NCBI GenBank assembly: GCA_963580285.1
Contig: OY757025.1
Location: forward strand, 116,625,900 to 116,689,899
Length of the DNA stretch: 64,000 nt
Direction: 5' to 3'
Source: Lucinisca nassula
Lineage: Eukaryota; Mollusca; Bivalvia; Lucinida; Lucinidae
Every line of letters starts with the position of its first letter. Position 1 is the first letter of the stretch. This document shows positions 1 to 9,428 of this stretch, in pieces. The position numbers and the translations under genes were made by a program. The notes under the pieces are model-generated. The model was not told the DNA's origin. It saw only the letters and a list, made by a program, of their open reading frames with translations, and ran no database searches.

Positions 1-225
1 TGATACAATTATCTTACTCCACCCATAAAAGACACCAAAAGGAAAGAAATACAAACATTAAACGACAAGACCATAATGGAAACCTAAACAAAGGAAGGCC
101 ATAAGGACAGTTACTTTCCCACAAAATGGCCATATATAAGACACAAGTGATACACACAGTAAGTAACAAACAACAACATAAATAAATCGCCACAGAAGAG
201 CCGCCTTGGAACGGTCAGTGGAAGA
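1..225 (-). mobile_element. Naiad-like Penelope 3' region, partial
   Basis: This is the 3' untranslated region of the Naiad-like family in reverse orientation. It begins inside the 3' terminal sequence and runs to the conserved hairpin region, where it breaks off. It matches the plus-strand copy at 2813-3392. It has no coding capacity; small ORFs across it are fortuitous. Confidence 0.8.
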
Positions 226-396
226 TTTGGAAGACAGAATAGAGCAGAAATGCGATGCTTTTGTAACAATGACATTGCAACAAATAGCAAGTATATTACT
301 ATCCGTATTTATTAAATCAAAGCACTGAGAAAACCGGTGGATCGATTGTCTCTGAATGAAGATTGGGAAAATGAGCTGAACGGGGTGAAAATAGGT
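226..396. other. Spacer without recognised feature
   Basis: This stretch lies between an inverted Naiad 3' region and the start of a plus-strand RT fragment. I see no match elsewhere in the window and no convincing ORF. Confidence 0.4.
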
Positions 397-1187
397 GACA
401 ATTATTCCTGATTCTAGGATAAGGAATATAATTTCTAAAGGACCGAAATATCGGTTTCCTTCTAAAATTGATTTCAATAAATGTAGAGATGAAATCGCTG
501 CTTCCTTGAATGAATTCGGTAATCGATGGTGTAAGCGAGAGTATGTTGAGCATAAAGCCCTTAAGGACTGGAAACTTAGCATTTTAAAACTAGTGAATAA
601 ACGCATTTCTTTCTATTCTCAAAATACTTACTTATTACCTCCTAAGCCCAAGACGTCTTTACGTCATCTTAAACTAGGTATTCAAGAATTTCATAAGAAG
701 TCTGTTTTGGCCCCTGCAGACAAGGCCGCTAACAACGTCGTCGTTGTGTGACGGCTCCACTATGTTAACATGCTTAAGCAGCTTGATGGTACTAAGGCCT
801 ATGAACTTCAGCCTTTAGCTGAAGAGAGAGCTATAGTAGATAAACATGTTTGTCTTTCAGCCACCAAGTTTGCTGTGTGTGTTAACGAAGGCCAAGACAA
901 GCTTCCTATGCTATACTGGTTACCAAAACTTCATAAAAGACCTTACAAAGCACGGTTTATTGTACATTCTAGCTCTTGCACTACCACTGAACTTTCTAAA
1001 TTATTAACTTCCTGTCTTACTGCTATTAAAACGCATGTAATTAAATACTGTGATAAAGTCTTTGAAAGATCAGGAAGAAATCTCTTTTGGTCTATAAAAA
1101 ATTCGAATGAGGCAACTTTGCTTCCCTCTTTAATTGCACGCCGGTGGGTCAGGCCTCAGATTATATGACGGCTCCAACGTAAAGGCT
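397..1187 (+). pseudogene. Naiad-like RT fragment with internal deletion
   Basis: This encodes the N-terminal half of a Penelope-like RT. It starts just after the CxC linker (IIPDSRIRN), passes the conserved NNVVVV segment, an in-frame TGA at 749-751, then YWLPKLHK and SSSCTTTELSKLLT, and ends at NLFWSIKNSNE. There it is joined by an internal deletion to the last ~20 codons of the same protein in the wrong frame. The active-site palm (YLDD) is missing, so it is dead as an enzyme. The reading frame continues unbroken on both sides of the TGA, which is also TGA in the copies at 18120 and 9027 (minus). See findings for the selenocysteine possibility. No GIY-YIG endonuclease is present. Confidence 0.85.
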
Positions 1188-1761
1188 TATTGAGAATTAG
1201 AGAGATCTAATTCAAAGTAATATTGGTTGCTGCCTGATGCTCTGTCTCTGGTCGGGCCCATCGGAGGCTAACTGTTGGTTTTCTTTTGCTCCAGCATTTC
1301 AGTGGTTTCTTGCTGTCGAGTCCTCGCCGTTGTCTCACCTCTGTGGTTCTTTGATTTTTGTGTTCACGGAGATGTTGCACTGATGAGTTAGGAGGCCTTC
1401 ATGTGGACTGAACAAATTATTTGTCTAAATCGCGACGGAAGTAAGGGCGAGGATTGTGGCCACGTAAAATCGATTTAAGCCCCCAGTGGAAATCTTTCCA
1501 CTGACTGTTCCAAGGCGGTTATTCTGTGGCGGTTTATTTATGGTGTTGTTTGTTACTTACTGCGTGTATCACTTGTGTCTTTTTATTTTGGATGGACATA
1601 TGGCCATTTTGTGGGAAAGTAACTGTCCTTATGGCCTTCCTTTGTTTAGGATTCCATTATGGTCTGGTCGCTTAATGTTTGTGTTTCTTTCCCTTAGGTG
1701 TCTTTGATGGGTGGAGTAAGTTAATTGTATCGATTCCTGATCTTTGTTTTACTTCTACTTT
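1188..1761 (+). mobile_element. Naiad-like 3' region
   Basis: This ~570-bp non-coding tail follows the RT stop. Landmarks, shared by all copies, are a perfect hairpin CAGTGGAAA/TTTCCACTG at about 1483-1502, the palindromic block ATGGCCAT..., and the terminal ACTTCTACTTT at 1751-1761. The next truncated copy starts directly after that end, giving a head-to-tail junction typical of Penelope-like elements. Confidence 0.85.
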
Positions 1762-2812
1762 TTAAATAAATTGAAATCCAGACATTTTCGTGCTTCAAGT
1801 CTGTCTACTTACGATTTTTCCACTCTTTACACTAGTACTACACTTCCTCATAATCTTATAAAAGAAAAGCTGAATGATTTAATTGAATGGGCTTTTCACA
1901 GAGAAGATTCTCTCTATCTTGCATGTAATGTCAGAAATGCATTTTTCACTTCTAAAGAGCATAAGAATTATACACTTTGGTCATGTCAGAAAGTGTGTGA
2001 TGCCCTCACCTTTCTACTTGACAATATTTATATAAGATTCGGTACTAAGTTATTTAGACAAATTGTGGGTATTCCGATGGGTACGAATTGCGCACCTCTT
2101 GTGGCTGATCTGTTCTTGTATTGTTATGAAAGAGACTTCATGTTGTCGCTTTCCATTGATAACCAATCTGAAATTATTGAAGCTTTAAGCTCCACTTCTT
2201 GATATTTAGATGATTTATTAAATATTGATAATACCTATTTCGATGGTTAGATCAGTCAGATTACCACCCCCCCCCCCCCCCGAACTTCAGTTAAATAAAG
2301 CAAATTTTTTTTGATACCGAGGCCCCGTTTTTGGATTTACATCTATCTATTGTAGATGGGTTTTGTTTCGTGCAAAATTTATGATAAACGCGATGACTTT
2401 GATTTTGAGATTGTAAATTTTCCTTTTTTGGATGGTGATGTTCCTCGTGCGCCATCCTATGGCGTTTATATTTCGCAATTAATTCGTTTTGTTAGAGTGT
2501 GTAGTCATGTAACTGACTTCAACACGCGCAATAAATTATTAATGGCTAAACTCCATAATCAGGGTTATCGGTACCATAAGCTACGCAAAGCCTTTTCAAA
2601 ATTTTATAGACGCCATTCTGATTTAATTTCAAAATTCAATATTGGACTTAAATCTCTTCTTATTTTATGATAAAAAGATTGGGTACAACATGGATGTTAT
2701 ACGACAGACTGCATGCATGGTAGTTAACCCAATCACGGTTGGCAACTTTGCTTCCCTCTTTAATTGCACGCCGGTGGGTCAGGCATCAGATTCTATGACG
2801 GCTCCAACGTAA
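1762..2812 (+). pseudogene. Naiad-like RT fragment, C-terminal half
   Basis: This 5'-truncated copy starts within the fingers/palm region (NKLKSRHFRASSLSTYDFSTLYT) and carries GIPMGTNCAP and the catalytic YLDDLLN. The codon before YLDD is TGA (2200-2202), where the copy at 20188-21024 has AGA. A run of about 16 C at 2264-2280 replaces a short C5 tract and breaks the frame. A later deletion removes the segment after GLKSLL. The copy ends in the usual DSMTAPT followed by TAA. In the intact family these motifs form the RT that primes on nicked DNA; this copy cannot. Confidence 0.85.
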
Positions 2813-3392
2813 AGGCTTATTGAGAATTAGAGAGATCTAATTCAAGGTAATGTTGGTTGGTGCCTGATGCTCTGTCTCTGGTCGGGCCCATCGGAGTCTA
2901 ACTGTTGGTTTTCTTTTGCCCCAGCATTTCAGTGGTTTCTTGCTGTCGAGTCCTCGCCGTTGTCTCACCTCTGTGGTTCTTTGATTTTTGTGTTCACGGA
3001 GATGTTGCACGGGTGAGTTAGGAGGCCTTCATGCGGACTGAACGAATTATTTGTCTAAATCGCAACGGAAGTAAGGGCGAGGATTGTGGCCACGTAAAAT
3101 CGATTTAAGCCCCCCAGTGGAAATCATTCCACTGACCGTTCCAAGGCGGTTCTTCTGTGGCGGTTTATTTATGGTGTTCTTTGTTACTTACTGTGTGTAT
3201 CACTTGTGTCTTTTTATTTTGGATGGCCATATGGCCATTTTGTGGGAAAGTAACTGTCCTTATGGCCTTCCTTTGTTTAGGTTTCCATTATGGTCTGGTC
3301 GCTTAATGTTTGTGTTTCTTTCCCTTTGGTGTCTTTGATGGGTGGAGTAAGTTAATTGTATCGATTCCTGATCTTTGTTTTACTTCTACTTT
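2813..3392 (+). mobile_element. Naiad-like 3' region
   Basis: This is a complete 3' region from after the TAA to the terminal ACTTCTACTTT. The hairpin variant here is CAGTGGAA-ATCA-TTCCACTG, which keeps the 8-bp stem. Unrelated sequence begins at 3393, so this position defines the element's 3' end. Confidence 0.85.
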
Positions 3393-3560
3393 GTGCTCCT
3401 AAAATTTCTGTACTGTAAAGAAAACCATGTAGACCCTGATCAGACGCTGCGTTTTTCGGCCTCTGACTCTTAAGTTCCTATACTGTATGCAGCATGTAGT
3501 ATCTGTGGCGTCTGATCAGGGGACTACACTGTTTGCCAAGCCTAACCCAAGATTCAAGCG
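3393..3560. repeat. TGATCAG-type dispersed repeat with inverted arms
   Basis: Arms CCCTGATCAGACG (3434-3446) and CGTCTGATCAGGG (3509-3521) are perfect inverted copies separated by about 60 bp. The same core motif recurs in the arrays at 30605-31350, 37490-37640 and 41240-41830, so this is a lineage-specific dispersed repeat. Confidence 0.6.
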
Positions 3561-4740
3561 CTGACTCTACAGATATCCCTTTTACACAACACGCTGACCT
3601 CACTGTAATCAAATTTACGCTGCCATTCGAGACTATCGCCAGAATTGATTGACAGGTCTTCAAGCCAATCGTTCAATCGATTTTCAGCGATGCGCGCGCA
3701 GGGCGTTGCTACCCTCCATAACCTTAGGCAAGCAAAGTGCTCCACAACTCTCTGGGCCACACAGTGGAGGTCGCCATCTCTTAGTGGGGCGAGATTGGCC
3801 GGGTCTGGATCTCTGATTGGGTAGAGGCCGTAGGCAACTGCAGTGACAGGGTAGGCGTTCTGATAGTCTAGCCCAGAAAACATGTACACTTCATATTTTC
3901 CAGTTCTGTGGTGTATTCCTTGCTTCCCAAGGAAAACCCTTTTATAGAACATTTTTATCGATTCCAGTCAACACGCCAGGCCTTGTGTCCTGTGAGATCT
4001 CGATGATGGTCTGTCCCTTCTTTCTCTCCATACGGATAGGGTCGAATTTGTCTTCAACGACCCACTCGCCTTCCTGTTGCTCACGGAGAAACTTGAGTTT
4101 CAGAAGAAACCAGTCCCCCACCCGGAAGGCTATCAAGCAGCCTTGCCGCTCTCTCGTCTGTCATGCAGGCACCCAGAGCCACTCGGTCTGCTCTGGCATG
4201 AATACCATCAGCGACCTCGATATCACCGATGTCAAGCGGGTCTTCTTCTTCCACCCTCCATGTAGTAAAGACCGCAGCGGCGCAGTCGACTTCGAACTCA
4301 TCTTTGGCGTCGTTAAGAATCTCGACCTACTGGTCGGCTGGAAACCCCACCTGACCTGACCTGACCATCAAGGTCGGTAAATTCGCCGCCAAGGGCAGCA
4401 GCTTGGTCGGGCATTTCTGCAAGGATTTCATCGATCAGTTCATCCATAGTTGCAGATAGGTATACTAGCTATCAAACAAATATTCTCTAATTGGAAATAT
4501 CAATATCGGACATACACTTAAATTCCCTCTCCACCGCTCTGGCTGCACGGCTCCACGCACTTGCATACCCGTGCGACCAACAAAGTGGTTGTTTGTTTGT
4601 AACCCCTGCCCCACAAACCTTGCATGGCTGCGTGTATGAACCTATGCGGAGAAGCATGCGGTGGATTTTACAGTACTCTTCCATACAATTCTTACCACAG
4701 GACTCAACCGAGCCCAAAGTCAACCAGTTACAATAGTTGC
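3480..4740 (-). pseudogene. Degenerate gene of unknown family with N-terminal zinc-like Cys/His motif
   Basis: On the minus strand the pieces read in one gene-like order. First is a Cys/His-rich segment at 4723-4487 (C-G-K-N-C ... YC-x2-H ... PC-x2-CG ... LC-x2-HG, a likely zinc-binding module). Next is a segment starting MDELIDEILAEMPD near 4448. Then come IAFRVGDWFLLKLKFLREQ (about 4136-4080), GKQGIHHR...KYEVYMFSG and LAPLRDGDLHCVAQRVVEHF (3952-3740). At least three frame changes break it (near 4330, 4125 and 3950). The conserved-looking blocks across several frames argue for a decayed real gene. I do not recognise the family; a transposon-borne gene is plausible because a 102-bp part of it is repeated at 9878-9979 and 10139-10240. 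Confidence 0.5.
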
Positions 4741-5149
4741 GTCCCTTAGGCTTGATTAAGAATGAACGTTAAAACCAGTATAACCTATACAAATACTTGT
4801 CTAAATGGGTTACTTCTTTATCCCGGCAGTAAAACGTTTGGGTGTTGGGTGGCTTTCTTAACTGAATGGGGTGTGTCTTAGAACTTATATTGTATATACT
4901 GGGACCCGCACCCCCCTGCTACTGCACTCGGCGAGTGCCCTTGGTATGTTGCAGCCAGTTGTGGTGGAATTTTTTTAGGGTTGGGAGATTTAATTTGCCA
5001 AAAAGAGGATATGGATGTTTTAGGGTTGAGAGGCTTAATTTGCCAAAAAGAGAATATGTTTGGGCCAAAAAAGGCTGGGAGCCTTAATTAGCCAAATAAA
5101 CCTTTCATGGCTAGAACAAAAAGTATGCCCCCACCACCATTATTCGGGG
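4741..5149. other. Intergenic stretch with a 3-copy ~50-bp minisatellite
   Basis: There is no gene. At 4972-5095 a TTAGGGTTGRGAGRYTTAATTTGCCAAAAAG-type unit repeats about three times with decay. The remaining bases show no feature. Confidence 0.5.
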
Positions 5150-5350
5150 CTTGGAGAAATATGTCGGGCTGCATCATGCTTCCACGCAGGGCTGAAATCG
5201 ACCACACTTGGGTACTCGTAAACGGCTAAACTATGCTGGGTTCATTGGGCGCCAGGCTTGAGATATCATTTCATTACCAAGGTCGGGTAAAAGTCCCACA
5301 TAATAGGCAGCGACGTCTCTAAAATGGCCTTAATATTGTTGACCGGGACG
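5150..5350 (+). repeat. SINE-B-like repeat, diverged
   Basis: This shares blocks with other copies in the window: GCATCATGCTTCCACGCAG (also at 30428), TTCATTGGGCGCCAGGCTTG, GTCGGGTAAAAGTCCCACA and a TTGACCGGGACG.TAAAC end (also at 34175-34312 and 38640-38781). It is older than those copies, and its ends are uncertain. Confidence 0.55.
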
Positions 5351-5402
5351 ATAAACTTCAATTCATAAAATGTACATATTTGATTTTAATTCAAAAGAAT
5401 TC

Positions 5403-5474
5403 CAACATAGGTTGTTGGAACTCGTTAGAACCGCCCCCAGAGGTGGTTCTAACGAGTTCCCACAATCTATGTTC
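5403..5474. repeat. Long hairpin with perfect 16-bp stem
   Basis: GGAACTCGTTAGAACC (5417-5432) and GGTTCTAACGAGTTCC (5445-5460) pair perfectly around a 12-nt loop. Imperfect pairing extends the arms to about 5403 and 5474. Related sequence (AACGAGT, GAGCAGAAATA.GAAAAATA) occurs at 22620-22690, so this is a dispersed palindromic element, not a terminator. Confidence 0.7.
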
Positions 5475-5589
5475 TGAGCAGAAATATGAAAAATATACGA
5501 TTTTTTTCTGAATTTTTTCATTTTTTTTTTTGTGGTAAAACTTTCAATATAGATGAATAGGCGTGTTTTCATAATGCATCCGGGCAAAA

Positions 5590-5974
5590 TACACACATGT
5601 TCCGTCACGATTCTGAGACAGGGACAGATATACCACATGAGCTAGAGTGGCCATCCCTGGAGGCCCGTCGTGAGCAGTCATCTTTAATCTTCTTCTACAA
5701 GATACACTCTGATTCAGTGTCTATTAATAAAGATAGGTACTTGACCCCTGTAACACTGTCGACCCAAACAAGGGCATCAAAAGTAAACGACTCACAATAT
5801 CGTAGATACCAGTCCTATAGTGATGCCCTGGTGGAGTAAGTGAATTGTATCGATTCCTGATCTTTGTTTTACTTCTACTTTACTATAGTGATGCCCCGAA
5901 CAACTCCTTCTTTCCTAGAACTATTCCCCAATGGAATAGTCTTCCCTCCTCTGCGGTGAATGCCAAACAGAAGT
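5590..5974 (+). pseudogene. LINE RT C-terminus, interrupted
   Basis: Two pieces join into the typical tail of a non-LTR retrotransposon RT. The first is EWPSLEARREQSSLIFFYKI...KDRYLTP...QYRRYQSYSDA (5597-5828). The second is NNSFFPRTIPQWNSLPSSAV (about 5893-5960). A 54-bp Naiad 3' end with a 14-bp duplication sits between them. The SFFPRTIxxWNxLP motif is shared with the LINE copies at 46980 and 58800, but the upstream residues differ, so this is a different LINE family. Only the C-terminus is present. Confidence 0.75.
5829..5882 (+). mobile_element. 54-bp Naiad-like insertion with target-site duplication
   Basis: Only the last ~54 bases of the Naiad 3' region are present, ending in ACTTCTACTTTT-like sequence. 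They are flanked by the direct repeat CTATAGTGATGCCC (5815-5828 and 5883-5896). The host LINE frame resumes on both sides. This fixes the element's 3' terminus and shows target-primed insertion with extreme 5' truncation. Confidence 0.85.
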
Positions 5975-6272
5975 AGAGGCAATGATCAGGAATCGATACT
6001 ATCAACCTACAGCTCCCATCAGAGTAGAAGTAAAACAAAGATCAGGAATCGATACAATTGGCTTACTCCACCCATCAAAGACACCAAAGGGAAAGAAACA
6101 CAAACATGAAGCGACCAGACCATAATGGAAACCTAAACAAAGGAAGGTCATAAGGACAGTCACTTTCCCACAAAATGGCAATATTGCCATCCAAAATAAA
6201 AAGACACAAGTGATACACACAGTAAGTAACAAACAACACCATAAATAAACCGCCACAGAAGAACCGCCTTGG
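5975..6272 (-). mobile_element. Naiad-like 3' region, partial, inverted
   Basis: The 3' end starts at about 6023 and runs to the CCTTGG at 6272, where it joins RT sequence of another copy. The first ~48 bp (GATCAGGAATCGATA...CAGCTCCCATCAGAG) also occur at 60601-60645, again next to LINE sequence. This looks like a second 3'-end subfamily. Confidence 0.75.
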
Positions 6273-6821
6273 TCTTATATACTAAGTCACCATAAAATTC
6301 GGGTTCCGATAGACCTTGTTGCAGAAAAGATTGAAGTCCAATATTGAATTTTGAAATTAAATCAGACTGGCGTCTATAAAATTTTGAAAAGGCGTAGCTT
6401 ATGGTACCGATAACCCTGATTATGGAGTTTAGCCGTTAATAATTTATTACGAGTGTTGAAGTCAATTTCATGACTACACACTCTAACAAAACGAATTAAT
6501 TGCGAAATATAAACGCCATAGGATGGCGCACGAGGAACATCACCATCCAAAAAAGGAAAATTTACAATCATCGCGTTTATCATAAATTTTGCACGAAACA
6601 AACCCATCTACAATAGATAGATGTACTTCCAAAAACGGGGCCTCGGTATCAGAAGAATTTGCTTTATTTAACTGAAGTTCTGGGGGGGGGGGGGTAAATC
6701 TGACTGATCAAACCATCGAAATAGGTATTATCAATATTTAATAAATCATCTAAATATCTAGAAGTGTAGCTTAAAGCTTCAATAATTTCAGATTGGTTAT
6801 CAATGGAAAGCGACAACATGA
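6273..6821 (-). pseudogene. Naiad-like RT fragment
   Basis: The minus strand encodes, from 6821 downward, LSLSIDNQSEIIEALSYTS, RYLDDLLNID (sense AGA before YLDD), an expanded C tract (G run at about 6683-6694), then a deletion-bearing KIYDKRDDF...VNFPFLDGDVPRAPSYGVYISQLIRF segment. It breaks in the last quarter. It is an inactive fragment. Confidence 0.8.
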
Positions 6822-7388
6822 AAAGTAGAAGTAAAACAAAGATCAGGAATTGATACAATTAACTTACTCCACCCATAAAAGACACCAAAGGGAAAGAAAT
6901 ACAAACATTAAGCGACCAGACCATAATGGAAACCTAAACAAAGGAAGGCCATAAGGACAGTTACTTTCCCACAAAATGGCCATATGGCCATCCAAAACCA
7001 AAAGACACAAGTGATACACACAGTAAGTAACATACAACAACATAAATAAATCGCCACAGAAGAGCCGCCTTGGAACGGTCAGTGGAAGATTTCCACTGGG
7101 GGGCTTAAATCGATTTTACGTGGCCACAATCCTCGCCCTTACTTCCGTCGCGATTTAGACAAATAATTTGTTCAGTCCGCATGAAGGCCTCCTAACTCAT
7201 CAGTGCAACATCTCCGTGAACACAAAAATCAAAGAACCACAGAGGTGAGACAACGGTGAGGACTCGACAGCAAGAAACCACTGAAATGCTGGAGCAAAAG
7301 AAAACCAACAGTTAGACTCCGATGAGCCCGACCAGAGACAGAGCATCAGGCACCAACCGACATTATGTCTCTAATTTTCAATAAGCCT
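6822..7388 (-). mobile_element. Naiad-like 3' region, inverted
   Basis: This is a full-length 3' region, from the terminal AAGTAGAAGT complement to the codons after the RT stop at 7389. It joins directly to the RT fragment at 7389-8198, so the two belong to one 5'-truncated copy. Confidence 0.85.
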
Positions 7389-8198
7389 TTACGTTGGAGC
7401 CGTCATAGAATCTGAGGACTGACCCACCGGCGTGCAATTAAAGAGGGAAGCAAAGTTGCCAACCGTGATTGGGTTAACTACCATGCATGCAGTCTGTCGT
7501 ATAATATCCATGTTGTACCCAATCTTTTTATATCGAAGAATGATTTTACGAAATTGGGTGCTGAAGTCATTGCGGTTATATATTTTTCTGAATTTATATG
7601 CTAAGTCACCATAAAATCCGGGTTCCGATAGCCCCCGCCGCAGAAGAGATTTAAGTCCAATATTGAATTTTGAAATTAAATCAGAATGGCGTCTATAAAA
7701 TTTTGAAAAGGCTTTGCGTAGTTTATGGTACCGATAACCCTGATTAAGGAGTTTAGCCGTTAATAATTTATTACGAGTGTTGAAGTCAGTTACATGACTA
7801 CACACTCTAGCAAATCGAATTAATTGCGAAATATAAACGCCATAGGATGGCGCACGAGGAACATCACCATCCAAAAAAGGAAAATTTACAATCTCAAAAT
7901 CAAAGTCATCGCGTTTATCATAAATTTTGCATAACAATACAAGAACAGATCAGCCACAAGAGGTGCGCAATTCGTACCCATCGGAATACCCACAATTTGT
8001 CTAAATAACTTAGTACCGAATCTAATATAAATATTGTCAAGTAGAAAGGTGAGGGCATCACACACTTTCTGACATGACCAAAGTGTATAATTCTTGTGCT
8101 CTTTAGAAGTGAAAAACGCATTTCTGACATTACATGCAAGATAGAGAGAATCTTCTCTGTGAAAAGCCCATTCAATTAAATCATTCAGCTTTTCTTGT
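7389..8198 (-). pseudogene. Naiad-like RT C-terminal fragment
   Basis: From 7937 down, an open frame runs MLCKIYDKRDDFDFEIVNF through YKFRKIYNRNDFSTQFRK and PITVGNFASLFNCTPVG to MTAPT and a stop. Upstream (8198-7918) the palm (IVGIPMGTNCAPLVADLFLYC) is joined with the YLDD segment deleted. Without its catalytic motif it cannot be active. Confidence 0.8.
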
Positions 8199-9091
8199 AA
8201 TGTTATGAAGTCTCTTTCATTACATTACAAGAACAGATCAGCCACAAGAGGTGCGCAATTCGTACCCATCGGAATACCCATAATTTGTCTAAATAACTTA
8301 GTACCGAATCTAATATAAATATTGTCAAGTAGAAAGGTGAGGGCATCACACACTTTCTGACATGATCATAGTGTATAATTCTTATGGTCCATAGAAGTGA
8401 AAAATGCATTTCTGACATTACATGCAAGATAGAGAGAATCTTCTCTGTGAAAATCCCATTCAATTAAATCATTAAGCTTTTTTTATAAGATTATGAGGAA
8501 GTGTAGTGTAAAGAGTGGAAAAATCATAAGTAGACAGACTTGAAGCACGAAAACGTATGGATTTCAATTTATTTAAAACCTCATTCCAATTTTTTATAGA
8601 CCAAAAACAGATTTCTTCCTGATCTTTCAAAGACTTTATCACAATATTTAATCACATGCGTTTTAATAGCAGTAAGACAGATGACAGAAAGTTAATAATT
8701 TAGAAAGTTCAGTTGTAGTGCAAGAGCTAGAATTTGCAATAAATACAAATTGCTTTGTAAGGTCTTTTATGAAGTCTTGGTAACCAGTATAGCGTATGAA
8801 GATTGTCTTGACCTTCGGTAACACACACAGCAAACTTGGTGGCTGAATGACAAATATGTTCATCTACTATAGCTCTCTCTTCAGCTAAAGGCTGAAGTTC
8901 ATAGGCCTTTGGTGTCTTTGTTGGGTGGAGTAAGTTAATTGTATCGATTCCTGATCTTTGTTTTACTTCTACTTTACTTAGTACCACCAAGCTCCGGCTT
9001 AAGCGTGTTAACATAGTGGAGCCGTCACACAACGACGACTTTGTTAGCGGCCTTGTCTGCAGGGGCCAAAACAAACTTCACAAACAAACAG
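8199..9091 (-). pseudogene. Naiad-like RT fragment, rearranged
   Basis: This covers the region from NNVVVV-TGA-RLHYVNTL (TGA complement at 9025-9027) through KAYELQPLAEERAIVD, YWLPRLHKRPYK, the fingers, and into the palm. Frame changes are numerous. About 265 bp duplicate the neighbouring copy (compare 7935-8198 with 8215-8480). A 66-bp plus-strand Naiad 3' terminus (8909-8974) is inserted between KAYEL and GGTK. Confidence 0.75.
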
Positions 9092-9428
9092 ACGGGAGTA
9101 AGGGCGAGGGTTGTGGCCACGTAAAATCGATTTAAGCCCCCCCCCCCCCCCAGTGGAAATCTTTCCACTGACCGTTCCAAGGCGGTTCTTCTGTGGCGGT
9201 TTATTTATGGTGTTGTTTGTTACTTACTGTGTGTGTCACTTATGTCTTTTTATTTTGGATGGCCATATGGCCATTTTGTGGGAAAGTAACTGTCCTTATG
9301 GCCTTCCTTTGGTTCGGTTTCCATTATGGTCTGGTCGCTTAATGATTATACTTCTTTCCCTTTGGTGTCTTTGATGGGTGGAGTAAGTTAATTGTATCGA
9401 TTCCTGATCTTTGTTTTACTTCTACTTT
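9092..9428 (+). mobile_element. Naiad-like 3' region, 5'-truncated
   Basis: This starts in GGGAGTAAGGGCGAGG and runs to the terminal ACTTCTACTTT. The C tract before the conserved hairpin is expanded to about 15 C here (9138-9152), against 5-6 in other copies. Confidence 0.85.

Noticed and set aside
1486..1707. Repeated ~75-codon ORFs beginning MEIFPLTVPRRFFCGG in Naiad 3' regions
   Set aside because: They occur in the 3' region downstream of the RT stop and vary with the C tract and in frame. Their residues follow the conserved DNA palindromes, so no selection on protein is evident.
2813..3392. SECIS element in the Naiad 3' region
   Set aside because: By eye I found TGA quartets and AA positions (for example near the terminal TTTGATGGG...CCTGATC) but no convincing pairing at the required spacing. 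This needs a dedicated search, so I do not annotate one.
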